Assembly (NCBI GenBank): GCA_003508755.1
Contig: DNTK01000553.1
Coordinates: forward strand, 1 to 7,774
Origin: Bacteroidales bacterium
GTDB taxonomy: Bacteria > Bacteroidota > Bacteroidia > Bacteroidales > UBA10428
Direction: 5' to 3'
DNA: 7,774 nt
The notes under the pieces are model-generated. The model searched no databases and was not told the origin of the DNA. It saw nothing but the letters and a program-made list of their open reading frames with translations. The translations under genes and the position numbers were made by a program. Positions 1 through 6,981 of this stretch are shown one piece after another. Within the stretch, counting starts at the first letter, position 1. Every line of letters begins with the position of its first letter.

Positions 1-1274
1 CATGGTCTAGTACAGCTTTTTATCCAGATTCTTTCCCTACTCTTAATCCTCTACTTATTGTTTTGTCCTATTTTAGTGCGAAAGAGCTTTTTTTTATAGT
101 TTACAATCGGATAAAGCTTAGTAGGAGTATGGTTTTAATACTTATTTTTCCCATCGTACTAACAGTAATATTCTATCTTAATTTCCTGAGAAATCCTTCA
201 ATTTTTGAAATACCTTCAAGCCAAAGCATATTTCTAAATCCAATCTATTTTTATATTAAGTTTTATCTTGCATATTTTATTATAGGTCACAAAATCTACA
301 GGGAAGCACATAGATTTTCACTTAATGAGTTAATATTATTTTTTCAAAGGCTTGTATTATATGCTTGTTTCATAGCGGTTATACAACTTTTATCAACTAT
401 CATTATTCCTTCAGCGATTTTTCATGAATTGATTGGATTGAAATTGAGGTATCGTTATAGTGCATTTGGAACAGATCTAATAAGGCCAAACGCATTTTTT
501 GCTGAACCTAAAGATCTAGCATTGCTTTTAGCAATGGGAACAATTCTTTTCGTCAGGGAAGGAAAGTTTTTAGGTGCGATTTTTAGCTTCATTATTGGGT
601 TATTGACTTTGAGTAACACTTATGCGGCAATAATCTTATTATCAATTATATATTCATTAATTAGTAGAATTTTTTCTAGTTTGTATAGTCGGGTTTTAAT
701 CACATTTATCAGTTTTTTTCTCTTTTTTTTATTGATAGAAGTAACAATGAAATATTTAGATGAGTTTGCTTCTCATAAAAGTGACTCGATTGTTTATAGA
801 GTGATTTTGAAAAGAATGGTGGATAGATATGATGAGAAAAACCCGTTATCTGGTAAAATGTTTTATGGTTTTCCATTACAAGCAGATTTAGAAGGACCAA
901 TTCAGAATTATTTTGAAGATAATCCTATGCTTTTTTTGACTGGTTTTGGGCCGGGTAATTCCAATTTTGTTCCTAATAGTTACTTTTATGGAAGCTGGGC
1001 TTATGAAAAAAGACTTCGCGGTTCAAGAAGATGGCATTTAAATATGGGCTGGTTCTATTGGACCTATCAATTTGGTCTCCTGGGTATGTTTTATTTGTTG
1101 TATTTTTGCTTGCGAAAAAAGTTTATCGATCCTAATCATAATGATATTCTGTCTTTTATTATCATTGCCGGTTTAGTTGCCCGTCCAGAACATTTATTGA
1201 TGATTATAATTAGTTATGCACTTCATTTGAATCACAATATAAAGACAAAAAAGCTTAATTTATGCAGCCCATAG
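1..1274 (+). CDS. Wzy-like O-antigen/exopolysaccharide polymerase (5'-partial)
   Basis: Polytopic inner-membrane protein that probably polymerises lipid-linked repeat units in the periplasm. The frame is open to the left edge (first full codon at nt 3). The upstream residues look like a real hydrophobic segment, so the gene most likely starts outside the window; TTG 63 and ATG 129 are only fallback starts. Counting nt 3 as residue 1, hydrophobic segments lie near 44-61, 81-95, 111-138, 171-184, 190-223, 229-249, 350-370 and 381-408. A large hydrophilic loop at about 250-349 is the expected periplasmic loop. The motif RPNAFFAEPKD (161-171) and GFGPGN (314-319) in the loop resemble conserved patches of Wzy/O-antigen ligase-type proteins. 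The family has low sequence identity, so the call rests on topology, these motifs and the glycosyltransferase neighbours. A WaaL-type ligase is the alternative. The end overlaps the next gene by 13 bp, which suggests cotranscription. The DNA is very AT-rich, as is common for EPS polymerase genes. Confidence 0.8.
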   Translation, partial: WSSTAFYPDSFPTLNPLLIVLSYFSAKELFFIVYNRIKLSRSMVLILIFPIVLTVIFYLNFLRNPSIFEIPSSQSIFLNPIYFYIKFYLAYFIIGHKIYREAHRFSLNELILFFQRLVLYACFIAVIQLLSTIIIPSAIFHELIGLKLRYRYSAFGTDLIRPNAFFAEPKDLALLLAMGTILFVREGKFLGAIFSFIIGLLTLSNTYAAIILLSIIYSLISRIFSSLYSRVLITFISFFLFFLLIEVTMKYLDEFASHKSDSIVYRVILKRMVDRYDEKNPLSGKMFYGFPLQADLEGPIQNYFEDNPMLFLTGFGPGNSNFVPNSYFYGSWAYEKRLRGSRRWHLNMGWFYWTYQFGLLGMFYLLYFCLRKKFIDPNHNDILSFIIIAGLVARPEHLLMIIISYALHLNHNIKTKKLNLCSP

Positions 1275-2059
1275 TTTCAGTAATTACAATTTCATTAAAT
1301 TCAGAAAATACAATTGAAAATACAATAAAAAGTGTTCTAAATCAGACCTATAAAAACATAGAATACATTGTTATTGACGGTGGGTCAGTTGATAATACAA
1401 TTAGGGTTATTAATAAATATAGTCATGCGATTGCCAAAATAATTTCAGAGAAAGATAAAGGAATTTATGATGCATTTAATAAAGGGCTAAATATCAGTGC
1501 TGGAGAGTATATACAATTTGTGAATTCAGACGATATATTGGACCGAGAGAAAATTGCTAATTGTGTACATTATATGCAAAGAAATCCTCATACAGATATA
1601 ATTAATGGTGATTTAAATATGATAAATAGTAGTGGTGAAACTTACGAAATAATAAAAGGAAAGAAACCGGATTTCTGGACAAAACTAGAAATGACCGGCA
1701 TGAATCATCCTACTTATTTTGTCAGGACCTCCGTCTACAATGATCATAAATTTAATATGTTCCGAATAGGGATGGATTTTGATTGGACACTAAGAGTTAT
1801 AGCTTCTGGTCATAAATTCGGCTATCTAGCTTCAAACCGAGTTTTTATGAAGTATGGAGGAAAAAGTGCAAATGATGTTTTTGAAACTATGAAAGAAGAA
1901 TATATCATATCTATAATAAATGGAATGAGCAGGCCAATTGCGCTCGCATTTTATTATTTTCAAATAATTAAAAAAATTGTTTTCAATCAAATGAGCAGAT
2001 TTATTCCTATTAGGTGGTTGTACATTTTTAAACGCAATAAAAAGCACATCAATTTATAA
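1262..2059 (+). CDS. GT2 family glycosyltransferase (WfgS/WcaE-like)
   Basis: Cytoplasmic GT-A fold transferase that probably adds one sugar from a nucleotide-sugar donor to the growing lipid-linked repeat unit. The 265-residue protein opens directly with the GT2 core: VSVITISLN (5-13), QTYKNIEYIVIDGGSVDNT (28-46, the nucleotide-binding strand-loop, usually DGGSTDGT) and EKDKGIYDAFNKGL (63-76). The metal-binding DxD equivalent is NSDD (88-91). NHPTYFVR (148-155) and MDFDWTLR (171-178) match the acceptor-side motifs of the WfgS-like GT2 subgroup. The C-terminus (about 225-265) is basic and partly hydrophobic, which could give peripheral membrane contact. The ATG at 1262 lies inside the end of the polymerase gene and puts the first beta strand at residue 4, as expected for the family. 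No clear Shine-Dalgarno sequence is present. The sugar and linkage cannot be read from the sequence. Confidence 0.92.
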   Translation: MQPIVSVITISLNSENTIENTIKSVLNQTYKNIEYIVIDGGSVDNTIRVINKYSHAIAKIISEKDKGIYDAFNKGLNISAGEYIQFVNSDDILDREKIANCVHYMQRNPHTDIINGDLNMINSSGETYEIIKGKKPDFWTKLEMTGMNHPTYFVRTSVYNDHKFNMFRIGMDFDWTLRVIASGHKFGYLASNRVFMKYGGKSANDVFETMKEEYIISIINGMSRPIALAFYYFQIIKKIVFNQMSRFIPIRWLYIFKRNKKHINL

Positions 2060-2068
2060 AGTAGCATA

Positions 2069-3124
2069 ATGGATAAATTATTGATAAATGGTATAGGTTG
2101 TACAACGGGTGGGGCTAAAATCGTATTAGAGGAGCTACTTAAATCCTATGATTATGATAGAAAGATTATTGTAGTGATTCCTATTTATAAAAATGAATCT
2201 CCCATAAAAATTTCTAATACAAACATAAAAGTTATTAAGGTTAATCATTTTTTATTTGGTAATTATGGAAGAATTGTATTAGAATTTATTATTAATTTTT
2301 ATGCTCTAAGCAACGTAAATCGAATTAAGATCATAAACATGTCAAACTATGGTCTTTGTCTTTTTGGCAAACATTTATTGTATATTCATAGTCCACACAT
2401 ACTAGATAGCACAATAAAGTCAAGTTTTTTTTATAATCCCCAACTTATGGTAAAAAGAGAAATGCTCAAGTCTTATATCAAGAATGCTGAAGCCATCTGC
2501 TTTCAAACGGATCATATGAAGGATTGCTTCCAAACTTACCTAAAAGGCAAAAATGTCAAAGCAAAAATCCTGGTTATTAGGCCAAAACCTAATATTTCTA
2601 TTAAAATTGAAAGTTCAAGATTTCCATCAGCATTTGAAAATGAGCTTTTTTACCCTTCTTCAGGATTCTCTCATAAAAGAGAGGACCTTGCCATTCAAAG
2701 TATTTCAATAACACCAAGTGAATTAAATATTGGTTTAAGTATTACAGCAACTACTATTGATGGCAGATATAATAATACTAGATTTCTTGGTAAATTGTCA
2801 CATAATCAAGTTTTAGCATTTCTAAAAGATAATACTAAGGCACTTTTATTTACTTCAGAGCGGGAAACACTTGGCCTTCCCTTATTAGAAGCATTATATT
2901 TTGGAATTCCAGCTATATTGCCGAACCTACCCTATGCTAGGGAGATTTATGGAAAAGCTGCCATTTACTTTGATGAACCAACACCGGAATCTGTTTCAAA
3001 AGCAATAGTAACTCTTTTTCATGATTATAACTACTATAAAACTGTTGCACAACTTAAAATGAGAAAAGAATGGAATCATAGACTGACGTGGTCTGATCAT
3101 TGGAATTATTTTTATTCATTTTAA
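2069..3124 (+). CDS. GT4-type (GT-B fold) glycosyltransferase
   Basis: Retaining glycosyltransferase of the glycosyl transferases group 1 type, expected at the cytoplasmic membrane face and building the same repeat unit as its neighbours. The 351-residue protein has an N-terminal Rossmann half with a glycine-containing acceptor loop (GIGCTTGGAKIVL, 8-20), followed by YIHSPH (105-110) and FQTDHMK (145-151). The C-terminal donor half begins near 190. It contains GFSHKREDLAI (199-209), where Lys/Arg probably contact the donor phosphates, and FTSERETLGLPLLEAL (261-276). In the latter, E266 and E274 form the EX7E signature of retaining GT4 enzymes. The ending, with PYAREIYGKAAIYFDE (288-303), is typical of the family. 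Start: ATG 9 bp after the preceding stop, placing the first beta strand at residues 4-8. A 110-bp gap with a hairpin follows, so this may be the last gene of the upstream transcription unit. Donor and acceptor are unknown. Confidence 0.9.
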   Translation: MDKLLINGIGCTTGGAKIVLEELLKSYDYDRKIIVVIPIYKNESPIKISNTNIKVIKVNHFLFGNYGRIVLEFIINFYALSNVNRIKIINMSNYGLCLFGKHLLYIHSPHILDSTIKSSFFYNPQLMVKREMLKSYIKNAEAICFQTDHMKDCFQTYLKGKNVKAKILVIRPKPNISIKIESSRFPSAFENELFYPSSGFSHKREDLAIQSISITPSELNIGLSITATTIDGRYNNTRFLGKLSHNQVLAFLKDNTKALLFTSERETLGLPLLEALYFGIPAILPNLPYAREIYGKAAIYFDEPTPESVSKAIVTLFHDYNYYKTVAQLKMRKEWNHRLTWSDHWNYFYSF

Positions 3125-3153
3125 ATATATGTTTCATTAGGCTAAATTTAATA

Positions 3154-3173
3154 TCTCTTTCATCTGGAAGAGA
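3154..3173 (+). terminator. Stem-loop, possible weak terminator
   Basis: Inverted repeat 30 nt after the stop of the GT4-type gene. The arms TCTCTTTC (3154-3161) and GGAAGAGA (3166-3173) form an 8-bp stem with one G-U pair and a 4-nt loop. No T-run follows, so it is not a textbook intrinsic terminator. Its place between two gene sets, directly ahead of a candidate promoter, is what makes it worth listing. It could equally be an RNA processing or stability element, or chance. Confidence 0.3.
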
Positions 3174-3174
3174 C

Positions 3175-3206
3175 TATGTATTAGAATAGATCTTTTAATA
3201 GATTTG
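3175..3206 (+). promoter_or_regulatory. Candidate Bacteroidota promoter for the WcaI-epimerase-WcaJ set
   Basis: An exact TAnnTTTG -7 box (TAGATTTG, 3199-3206) is preceded, across a 20-nt spacer, by TATG (3175-3178), three of four matches to the -33 TTTG. The predicted transcription start is near 3212-3214, giving a leader of about 20 nt to the TTG start at 3235. The motif is partly AT-rich and could arise by chance in such DNA. The correct spacing and location raise it above background. Confidence 0.5.
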
Positions 3207-3234
3207 TAATCTTAAAAACAAAACATAATCAATA

Positions 3235-4452
3235 TTGAAAATACTAATTAATAGTCTATATTTTTATCCTGATCATAGTGGAATTGCAATCTATTCCTCT
3301 GATTTTGCATTTTATGCTAAAGAACAAGGTCATGAAGTTAATGTAATTACAGGTTTCTCATTTTATCCTAATTGGAAAAAAAAAGTTGAAGATAGAAGAA
3401 GATTTTTTTCTAAAGAAAAAATTAATGGAGTAAATATATATAGAGGTTATACTTATGTGCCTATTAGACCAAATACAGTAAATAGGCTGTTACAAGAATT
3501 AGGTGTTTTTATTTTTTCTACAATTAACTATTTAAGAGTTGGTAAGCCAGATTGCATTGTTGTATTTACTACACCAGTTTCATTTGGCTTATTAGGAACA
3601 TTTTTTAAGAAGATCTATAAAACAACTTTGCTAATAAATGTGCAAGATTTTCAAGTTGAAGCTGCAGCTTCACTTAATATGGTTAAAAGCACACTTTTTG
3701 TAAAATTGCTGAAAAAAGTAGAATATCTTACATACAAAAATTGTGATTATGTATCATCAATATCAGAAAGCATGTGTCAAATCTTAGAAGAAAAAGTATT
3801 TCAAAAAGAAAAGGTGTTTTTATGGCCTAATTGGATTAGTATTTCTGAATATCCAAAAGGTATTGAGAAGGGGGTATTCAGATTGGAAAACAATATTAAT
3901 CAGGAAAGGATTATTGTGGCATATGCTGGAAATATTGGCTTGAAACAAGGCCTTGAAATCCTTGTTGATGTCGCTGAAATGTTCAAAACTAATGCGAAAA
4001 TTGAATTTTTAATAATTGGTGATGGAGCTGGTCTTCAAAAATTAAAAAATTACGCTACAAAAAAACAACTAGATAAATTGAGGTTTTTGCCCTTTTTGGA
4101 TGAAGTTAGCTACAAGCACTTTTTGGAAGATGTAGACGTAGTCTTTATCTCTCAACAGAAAACTGAAAAAGACATTTATTTTCCATCAAAATTGCTTGGA
4201 TTGATGGCAGTTGGTAAAACCATTCTGGTGACTGCGGATCCGGAATCGGAGCTATTTAAAATTCTTAACAATAATGGACTTGCCCTTGCTTCAAATTATG
4301 GAGATGTTGATAAAATATGCCAACATTTGGAAAGTGTTATAAAAAATCCTTCCATTAAATCTAAGTTGAGTGAAAAGACAAGAGAATTTGTAAGAAAATA
4401 TGATAGGGAAATTGTACTAAGTCAAGTATTAAATAAAATTGATAATAGATGA
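3235..4452 (+). CDS. WcaI-like GT4 family glycosyltransferase
   Basis: GT-B fold glycosyltransferase resembling colanic acid WcaI/WbuB proteins; it probably transfers a sugar to the lipid-linked repeat unit. Its 405 residues match the usual family length. The N-terminus MKILINSLYFYPDHSGIAIY carries the acceptor-side loop (YPDHSGIA, 11-18). NVQDFQVEA (135-143) fits the family. The C-terminal half opens with AGNIGLKQGLE (231-241), then IGDGAG (261-266) and FPSKLLGLMAVGKTIL (316-331). In that last segment the usual EX7E glutamates are absent (G322 sits where the second Glu would be); I recall similar substitutions in WcaI-type proteins. The start is a TTG. An in-frame TAA at 3226-3228 allows no earlier ATG/GTG/TTG, and the family-typical N-terminus begins exactly there, so the TTG is well supported. 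The stop overlaps the next start (ATGA at 4449-4452), indicating translational coupling with the epimerase. Confidence 0.92.
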   Translation: MKILINSLYFYPDHSGIAIYSSDFAFYAKEQGHEVNVITGFSFYPNWKKKVEDRRRFFSKEKINGVNIYRGYTYVPIRPNTVNRLLQELGVFIFSTINYLRVGKPDCIVVFTTPVSFGLLGTFFKKIYKTTLLINVQDFQVEAAASLNMVKSTLFVKLLKKVEYLTYKNCDYVSSISESMCQILEEKVFQKEKVFLWPNWISISEYPKGIEKGVFRLENNINQERIIVAYAGNIGLKQGLEILVDVAEMFKTNAKIEFLIIGDGAGLQKLKNYATKKQLDKLRFLPFLDEVSYKHFLEDVDVVFISQQKTEKDIYFPSKLLGLMAVGKTILVTADPESELFKILNNNGLALASNYGDVDKICQHLESVIKNPSIKSKLSEKTREFVRKYDREIVLSQVLNKIDNR

Positions 4453-5501
4453 AGAAGTTATTAGTTACAGGATCAGCAGGTTTAATAGGAAGCGAAGTGG
4501 TTTCCTTTTTTTGTGAGTTGGGATGGGAAGTGGTAGGTATTGATTCAAATATGCGTGCTGACTTTTTTGGTCCGGCAGGAGATACTACTTGGAATGGCAA
4601 AAGGCTTGAACAAAAATATACAAATTATAAACAGTCCAATTTGGATATTAGGGAAAGAATCCAATTGATTGATTTTATTAAGTCCATAAAACCAAACTAC
4701 ATTGTACATACCGCTGCCCAACCCAGTCATGATCTTGCAGCAAGCCGGCCATTTGATGATTTTGATGTAAATGCCGTTGGAACACTAAATATGCTTGAGG
4801 CGACAAGATTATTTAATCCAGAAACTCCGTTTGTTCATTTATCCACTAATAAAGTTTATGGAGACGCTCCTAATGTTTTGGAGATGAAAGAACTCGAAAC
4901 AAGATGGGACTATAAGGAAGATTTGTATTTTAATGGTATTAAGGAAGATTTTACAATTGATCAATCAAAGCACTCAGTTTTTGGCGCATCAAAGGTTGCT
5001 GCTGACATAATGGTTCAAGAATATGGGAGATATTTTGGAATGCCTACGTGCTGTTTACGAGGAGGGTGTTTAACAGGACCAAATCATAGTGGTGTTGAAT
5101 TACATGGGTTTTTAAGTTACTTAATTAGGTGTAATTTAGAAAAAAAGAAATATACCATATTTGGATATAAGGGCAAACAGGTTCGAGACAATATTCACTC
5201 TTACGATGTTGCTTCTTTTATATATGAGTTTCTAAAGGCTCCGAGAATCGCTGAAGTTTATAATTTGGGTGGGGGTAGAGATAACTCGACTTCTATTCTA
5301 GAGGCGTTTAAGCGGATTGAAGGCATTTCTGGGATAGCAATGATTTATGAATATAATGATCAAAATAGGCAAGGAGATCATATATGTTATATCTCTAATC
5401 TGTCAAAGATCAAGGCTCATTATCCAAATTGGAAAACAACCAAAGATTTACAGGTAACCTTTGAGGAAATATATCAAAATTGGTTAACACGGGAAAAATA
5501 A
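4449..5501 (+). CDS. NAD-dependent epimerase/dehydratase, CDP-paratose 2-epimerase-like extended SDR
   Basis: Soluble nucleotide-sugar epimerase of the extended SDR family. Overall it resembles CDP-paratose 2-epimerase (RfbE/TylE) and GalE-type proteins. The 350 residues show the Rossmann motif TGSAGLIG (7-14), D32 at the end of beta-2 (NAD preference), HTAAQPSHD (87-95), STNKVYGD (132-139), and the substrate-domain motifs GKQVRDNIHSYDV (242-254) and YNLGGGRDNSTSILEAF (271-287). STNKVYGD and GKQVRD are shared with CDP-tyvelose/paratose epimerases. The catalytic YxxxK is FGASK (178-182): Phe178, codon TTT at 4980-4982, replaces Tyr, while Ser132/Thr133 and Lys182 are kept. From memory this Phe may be typical of a bacterial subgroup, so substrate and even activity are uncertain. 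No CDP-sugar synthesis genes are visible here. The start ATG overlaps the upstream stop by 4 bp. The product probably feeds a neighbouring glycosyltransferase. Confidence 0.88.
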   Translation: MKKLLVTGSAGLIGSEVVSFFCELGWEVVGIDSNMRADFFGPAGDTTWNGKRLEQKYTNYKQSNLDIRERIQLIDFIKSIKPNYIVHTAAQPSHDLAASRPFDDFDVNAVGTLNMLEATRLFNPETPFVHLSTNKVYGDAPNVLEMKELETRWDYKEDLYFNGIKEDFTIDQSKHSVFGASKVAADIMVQEYGRYFGMPTCCLRGGCLTGPNHSGVELHGFLSYLIRCNLEKKKYTIFGYKGKQVRDNIHSYDVASFIYEFLKAPRIAEVYNLGGGRDNSTSILEAFKRIEGISGIAMIYEYNDQNRQGDHICYISNLSKIKAHYPNWKTTKDLQVTFEEIYQNWLTREK

Positions 5502-5509
5502 TTTTGCAA

Positions 5510-6892
5510 ATGCAATCAACAACAAGATATTCCAAGTACCTTAAAGAAATCAACCTCGCTGGCGATATCTTGCTATTAAATATAGCCTTTCTGGCTACTT
5601 ATTATTTTACTTTCAGTCAAATTGAAAACCTAATCATCAGTAGATACTTTGAACTTTTACTTTTTTTAAATATTTCATGGATATTATCAGCTTATTTACT
5701 TCGGGTTCATGATCCTAAGAGAACCCTTTCATTTGAGAAAATTGTCAAGCGCTTATTAAATGCTTTGGGATTGTACCTACTTTTCATATTTGCATTTATT
5801 GGACTGAAGGAAAATGCTTTTATTAAGATTTTTGTTTTCCAATCCTACTGTTTCACCTCCATAGGAATAGTTATATTTCATCTTGGATTAGTTATTTTTT
5901 TAAAGTACGCCAGACGTGTTGGGTATAATTATCGAAGGGTTTTAATTGCTGGTTATGGAGATATATCGGCAGAATTAAGGAAATTCTTCACATACCATCC
6001 GGAACATGGATATAAGTTCTTTGGATATTTTGCTGACAATAAGTCATCATCAAATGTTCGAGGTAAGGTTGATGATATTCTTGAATTTTCGCTCAAAAAT
6101 AATATTGATGAAATCTATTGTGTATTGCCCTATATGGATTATAAGAAAATCCAAAAACTGATTGATTTTGCTGAGGATAATTTTATTAAAGTGAGAATCA
6201 TCCCTGACTTTAGAGGCTTCCCCTATAAAGCTGTAGATATATCTCTTTATGATTTTATTCCTGTTCTCAATGTTAAGGAGCAACCTTTGGAAGATGGCTT
6301 TAATATTTTCCTCAAACGTTTTTTCGATATATTATTTACTTTGATTATTTCAGCATTGGTTTTGTGGTGGCTTACTCCTCTCCTGGCTTTGATCATTAAA
6401 ATTGATTCAAAAGGCCCAGTGTATTATAAACAAATTAGGGCTGGTAAAGATAACCAACCATTTAAGTGCTACAAATTCAGGACTATGTATGTCCACAAAG
6501 AGCCAGAACATAAACAAGCCTCGAAAGGAGATCCAAGAATTACCAAAGTTGGTAAACTCCTTAGAAAGACAAGCCTGGATGAATTACCTCAATTTTACAA
6601 TGTGCTGAAAGGGGAAATGTCAGTAATTGGACCAAGACCACACCCATTAAAACTGAATGAACATTTTCAGCCGCAGATCAGTAAATTCATGTTGCGACAT
6701 ACGGTTAAACCAGGCATCACGGGTCTTGCTCAGGCAAAAGGCTATCGTGGCGAAACTGAAACAGTCCTGAAAATGAAAAGCAGAGTAAAGTTGGATCGTT
6801 TTTACGCTGAAAATTGGTCGCTTGTTTTTGATTTAAAAATTCTTGTCCTGACAGCCATTCACATCTTTAAAGGCGACGAGAACGCCTATTGA
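5510..6892 (+). CDS. WcaJ-like undecaprenyl-phosphate sugar-1-phosphate transferase
   Basis: Integral membrane polyprenyl glycosylphosphotransferase that starts the repeat unit by moving a hexose-1-phosphate (glucose in characterised WcaJ) from a UDP-sugar to undecaprenyl phosphate. With ATG 5510 it has 460 residues, close to E. coli WcaJ. Hydrophobic segments lie near 18-35, 48-65, 83-98 and 106-131. A Rossmann-like domain follows (RRVLIAGYGDISAELRKFF, 142-160). A further hydrophobic segment (270-298) precedes the catalytic bacterial sugar transferase domain: KFRTM (322-326), DPRITKVGKLLRKTSLDELPQ (341-361, with the catalytic Asp-Glu pair in DELPQ), GPRP (374-377), KPGITG (400-405) and the NWS patch (435-437). 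The frame also allows TTG starts at 5480 (overlapping the epimerase by 22 bp) and 5504. I prefer the ATG, 8 bp after the epimerase stop, because it gives the family-like N-terminus. The AT-rich 5' half reflects the membrane segments. Sugar specificity is inferred, not shown. Confidence 0.95.
   Translation: MQSTTRYSKYLKEINLAGDILLLNIAFLATYYFTFSQIENLIISRYFELLLFLNISWILSAYLLRVHDPKRTLSFEKIVKRLLNALGLYLLFIFAFIGLKENAFIKIFVFQSYCFTSIGIVIFHLGLVIFLKYARRVGYNYRRVLIAGYGDISAELRKFFTYHPEHGYKFFGYFADNKSSSNVRGKVDDILEFSLKNNIDEIYCVLPYMDYKKIQKLIDFAEDNFIKVRIIPDFRGFPYKAVDISLYDFIPVLNVKEQPLEDGFNIFLKRFFDILFTLIISALVLWWLTPLLALIIKIDSKGPVYYKQIRAGKDNQPFKCYKFRTMYVHKEPEHKQASKGDPRITKVGKLLRKTSLDELPQFYNVLKGEMSVIGPRPHPLKLNEHFQPQISKFMLRHTVKPGITGLAQAKGYRGETETVLKMKSRVKLDRFYAENWSLVFDLKILVLTAIHIFKGDENAY
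6871..6887 (+). terminator. Small GC-rich stem-loop at the end of the WcaJ-like gene
   Basis: AGGCG (6871-6875) and CGCCT (6883-6887) form a perfect 5-bp stem with a 7-nt loop, ending just before the TGA at 6890-6892. The downstream sequence is ATTGATTTA rather than a clean T-run, and part of the hairpin is coding. It is only a weak candidate for a terminator or transcript-end structure. Confidence 0.2.
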
Positions 6893-6949
6893 TTTAGTGA
6901 ATTAATTCCTAAAACTTACTCCATGCCATGCAGTTTATAATAATTTACC

Positions 6950-6957
6950 TACCTTTG
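6950..6957 (+). promoter_or_regulatory. -7 promoter box for the Wzi-like gene
   Basis: TACCTTTG is an exact match to the Bacteroidota -7 consensus TAnnTTTG and is followed by C, as is common in this phylum. It lies 24 nt upstream of the ATG at 6982, so transcription would start near 6963-6965 with a leader of about 17-19 nt. No TTTG or TTG is found at the ideal -33 distance, so the upstream half is weak. It suggests that the Wzi-like gene can be transcribed separately from the WcaJ-like gene. Confidence 0.6.
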
Positions 6958-6981
6958 CAGTTCTAAAATTACAGTTGATAC

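Noticed and set aside
123..131. AGGAG directly before ATG 129 as a possible ribosome binding site and gene start
   Set aside because: The spacing of 1 nt to the ATG is too short, Bacteroidota rarely use such sites, and the frame is open with plausible membrane-protein sequence to the window edge.
709..900. Minus-strand open frame of 63 codons
   Set aside because: Lies wholly antisense to the polymerase gene, has low-complexity composition and no recognisable motif.
1832..2047. Minus-strand open frame of 71 codons
   Set aside because: Antisense to the GT2 gene; the + strand frame has clear family motifs and this one has none.
4361..4730. Two minus-strand open frames (4361-4600 and 4545-4730)
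   Set aside because: Both lie opposite the WcaI-like and epimerase genes, with no start context or conserved motif.
6050..6608. Minus-strand frame 6050-6283 and + strand out-of-frame ORF 6402-6608
   Set aside because: Both fall within the strongly supported WcaJ-like gene, including its catalytic domain, and look like shadow frames.
6899..6908. Perfect 10-bp palindrome GAATTAATTC just after the WcaJ-like stop
   Set aside because: Short, AT-only in the centre, not extended by flanking pairing and with no second copy seen; chance is likely in AT-rich DNA.
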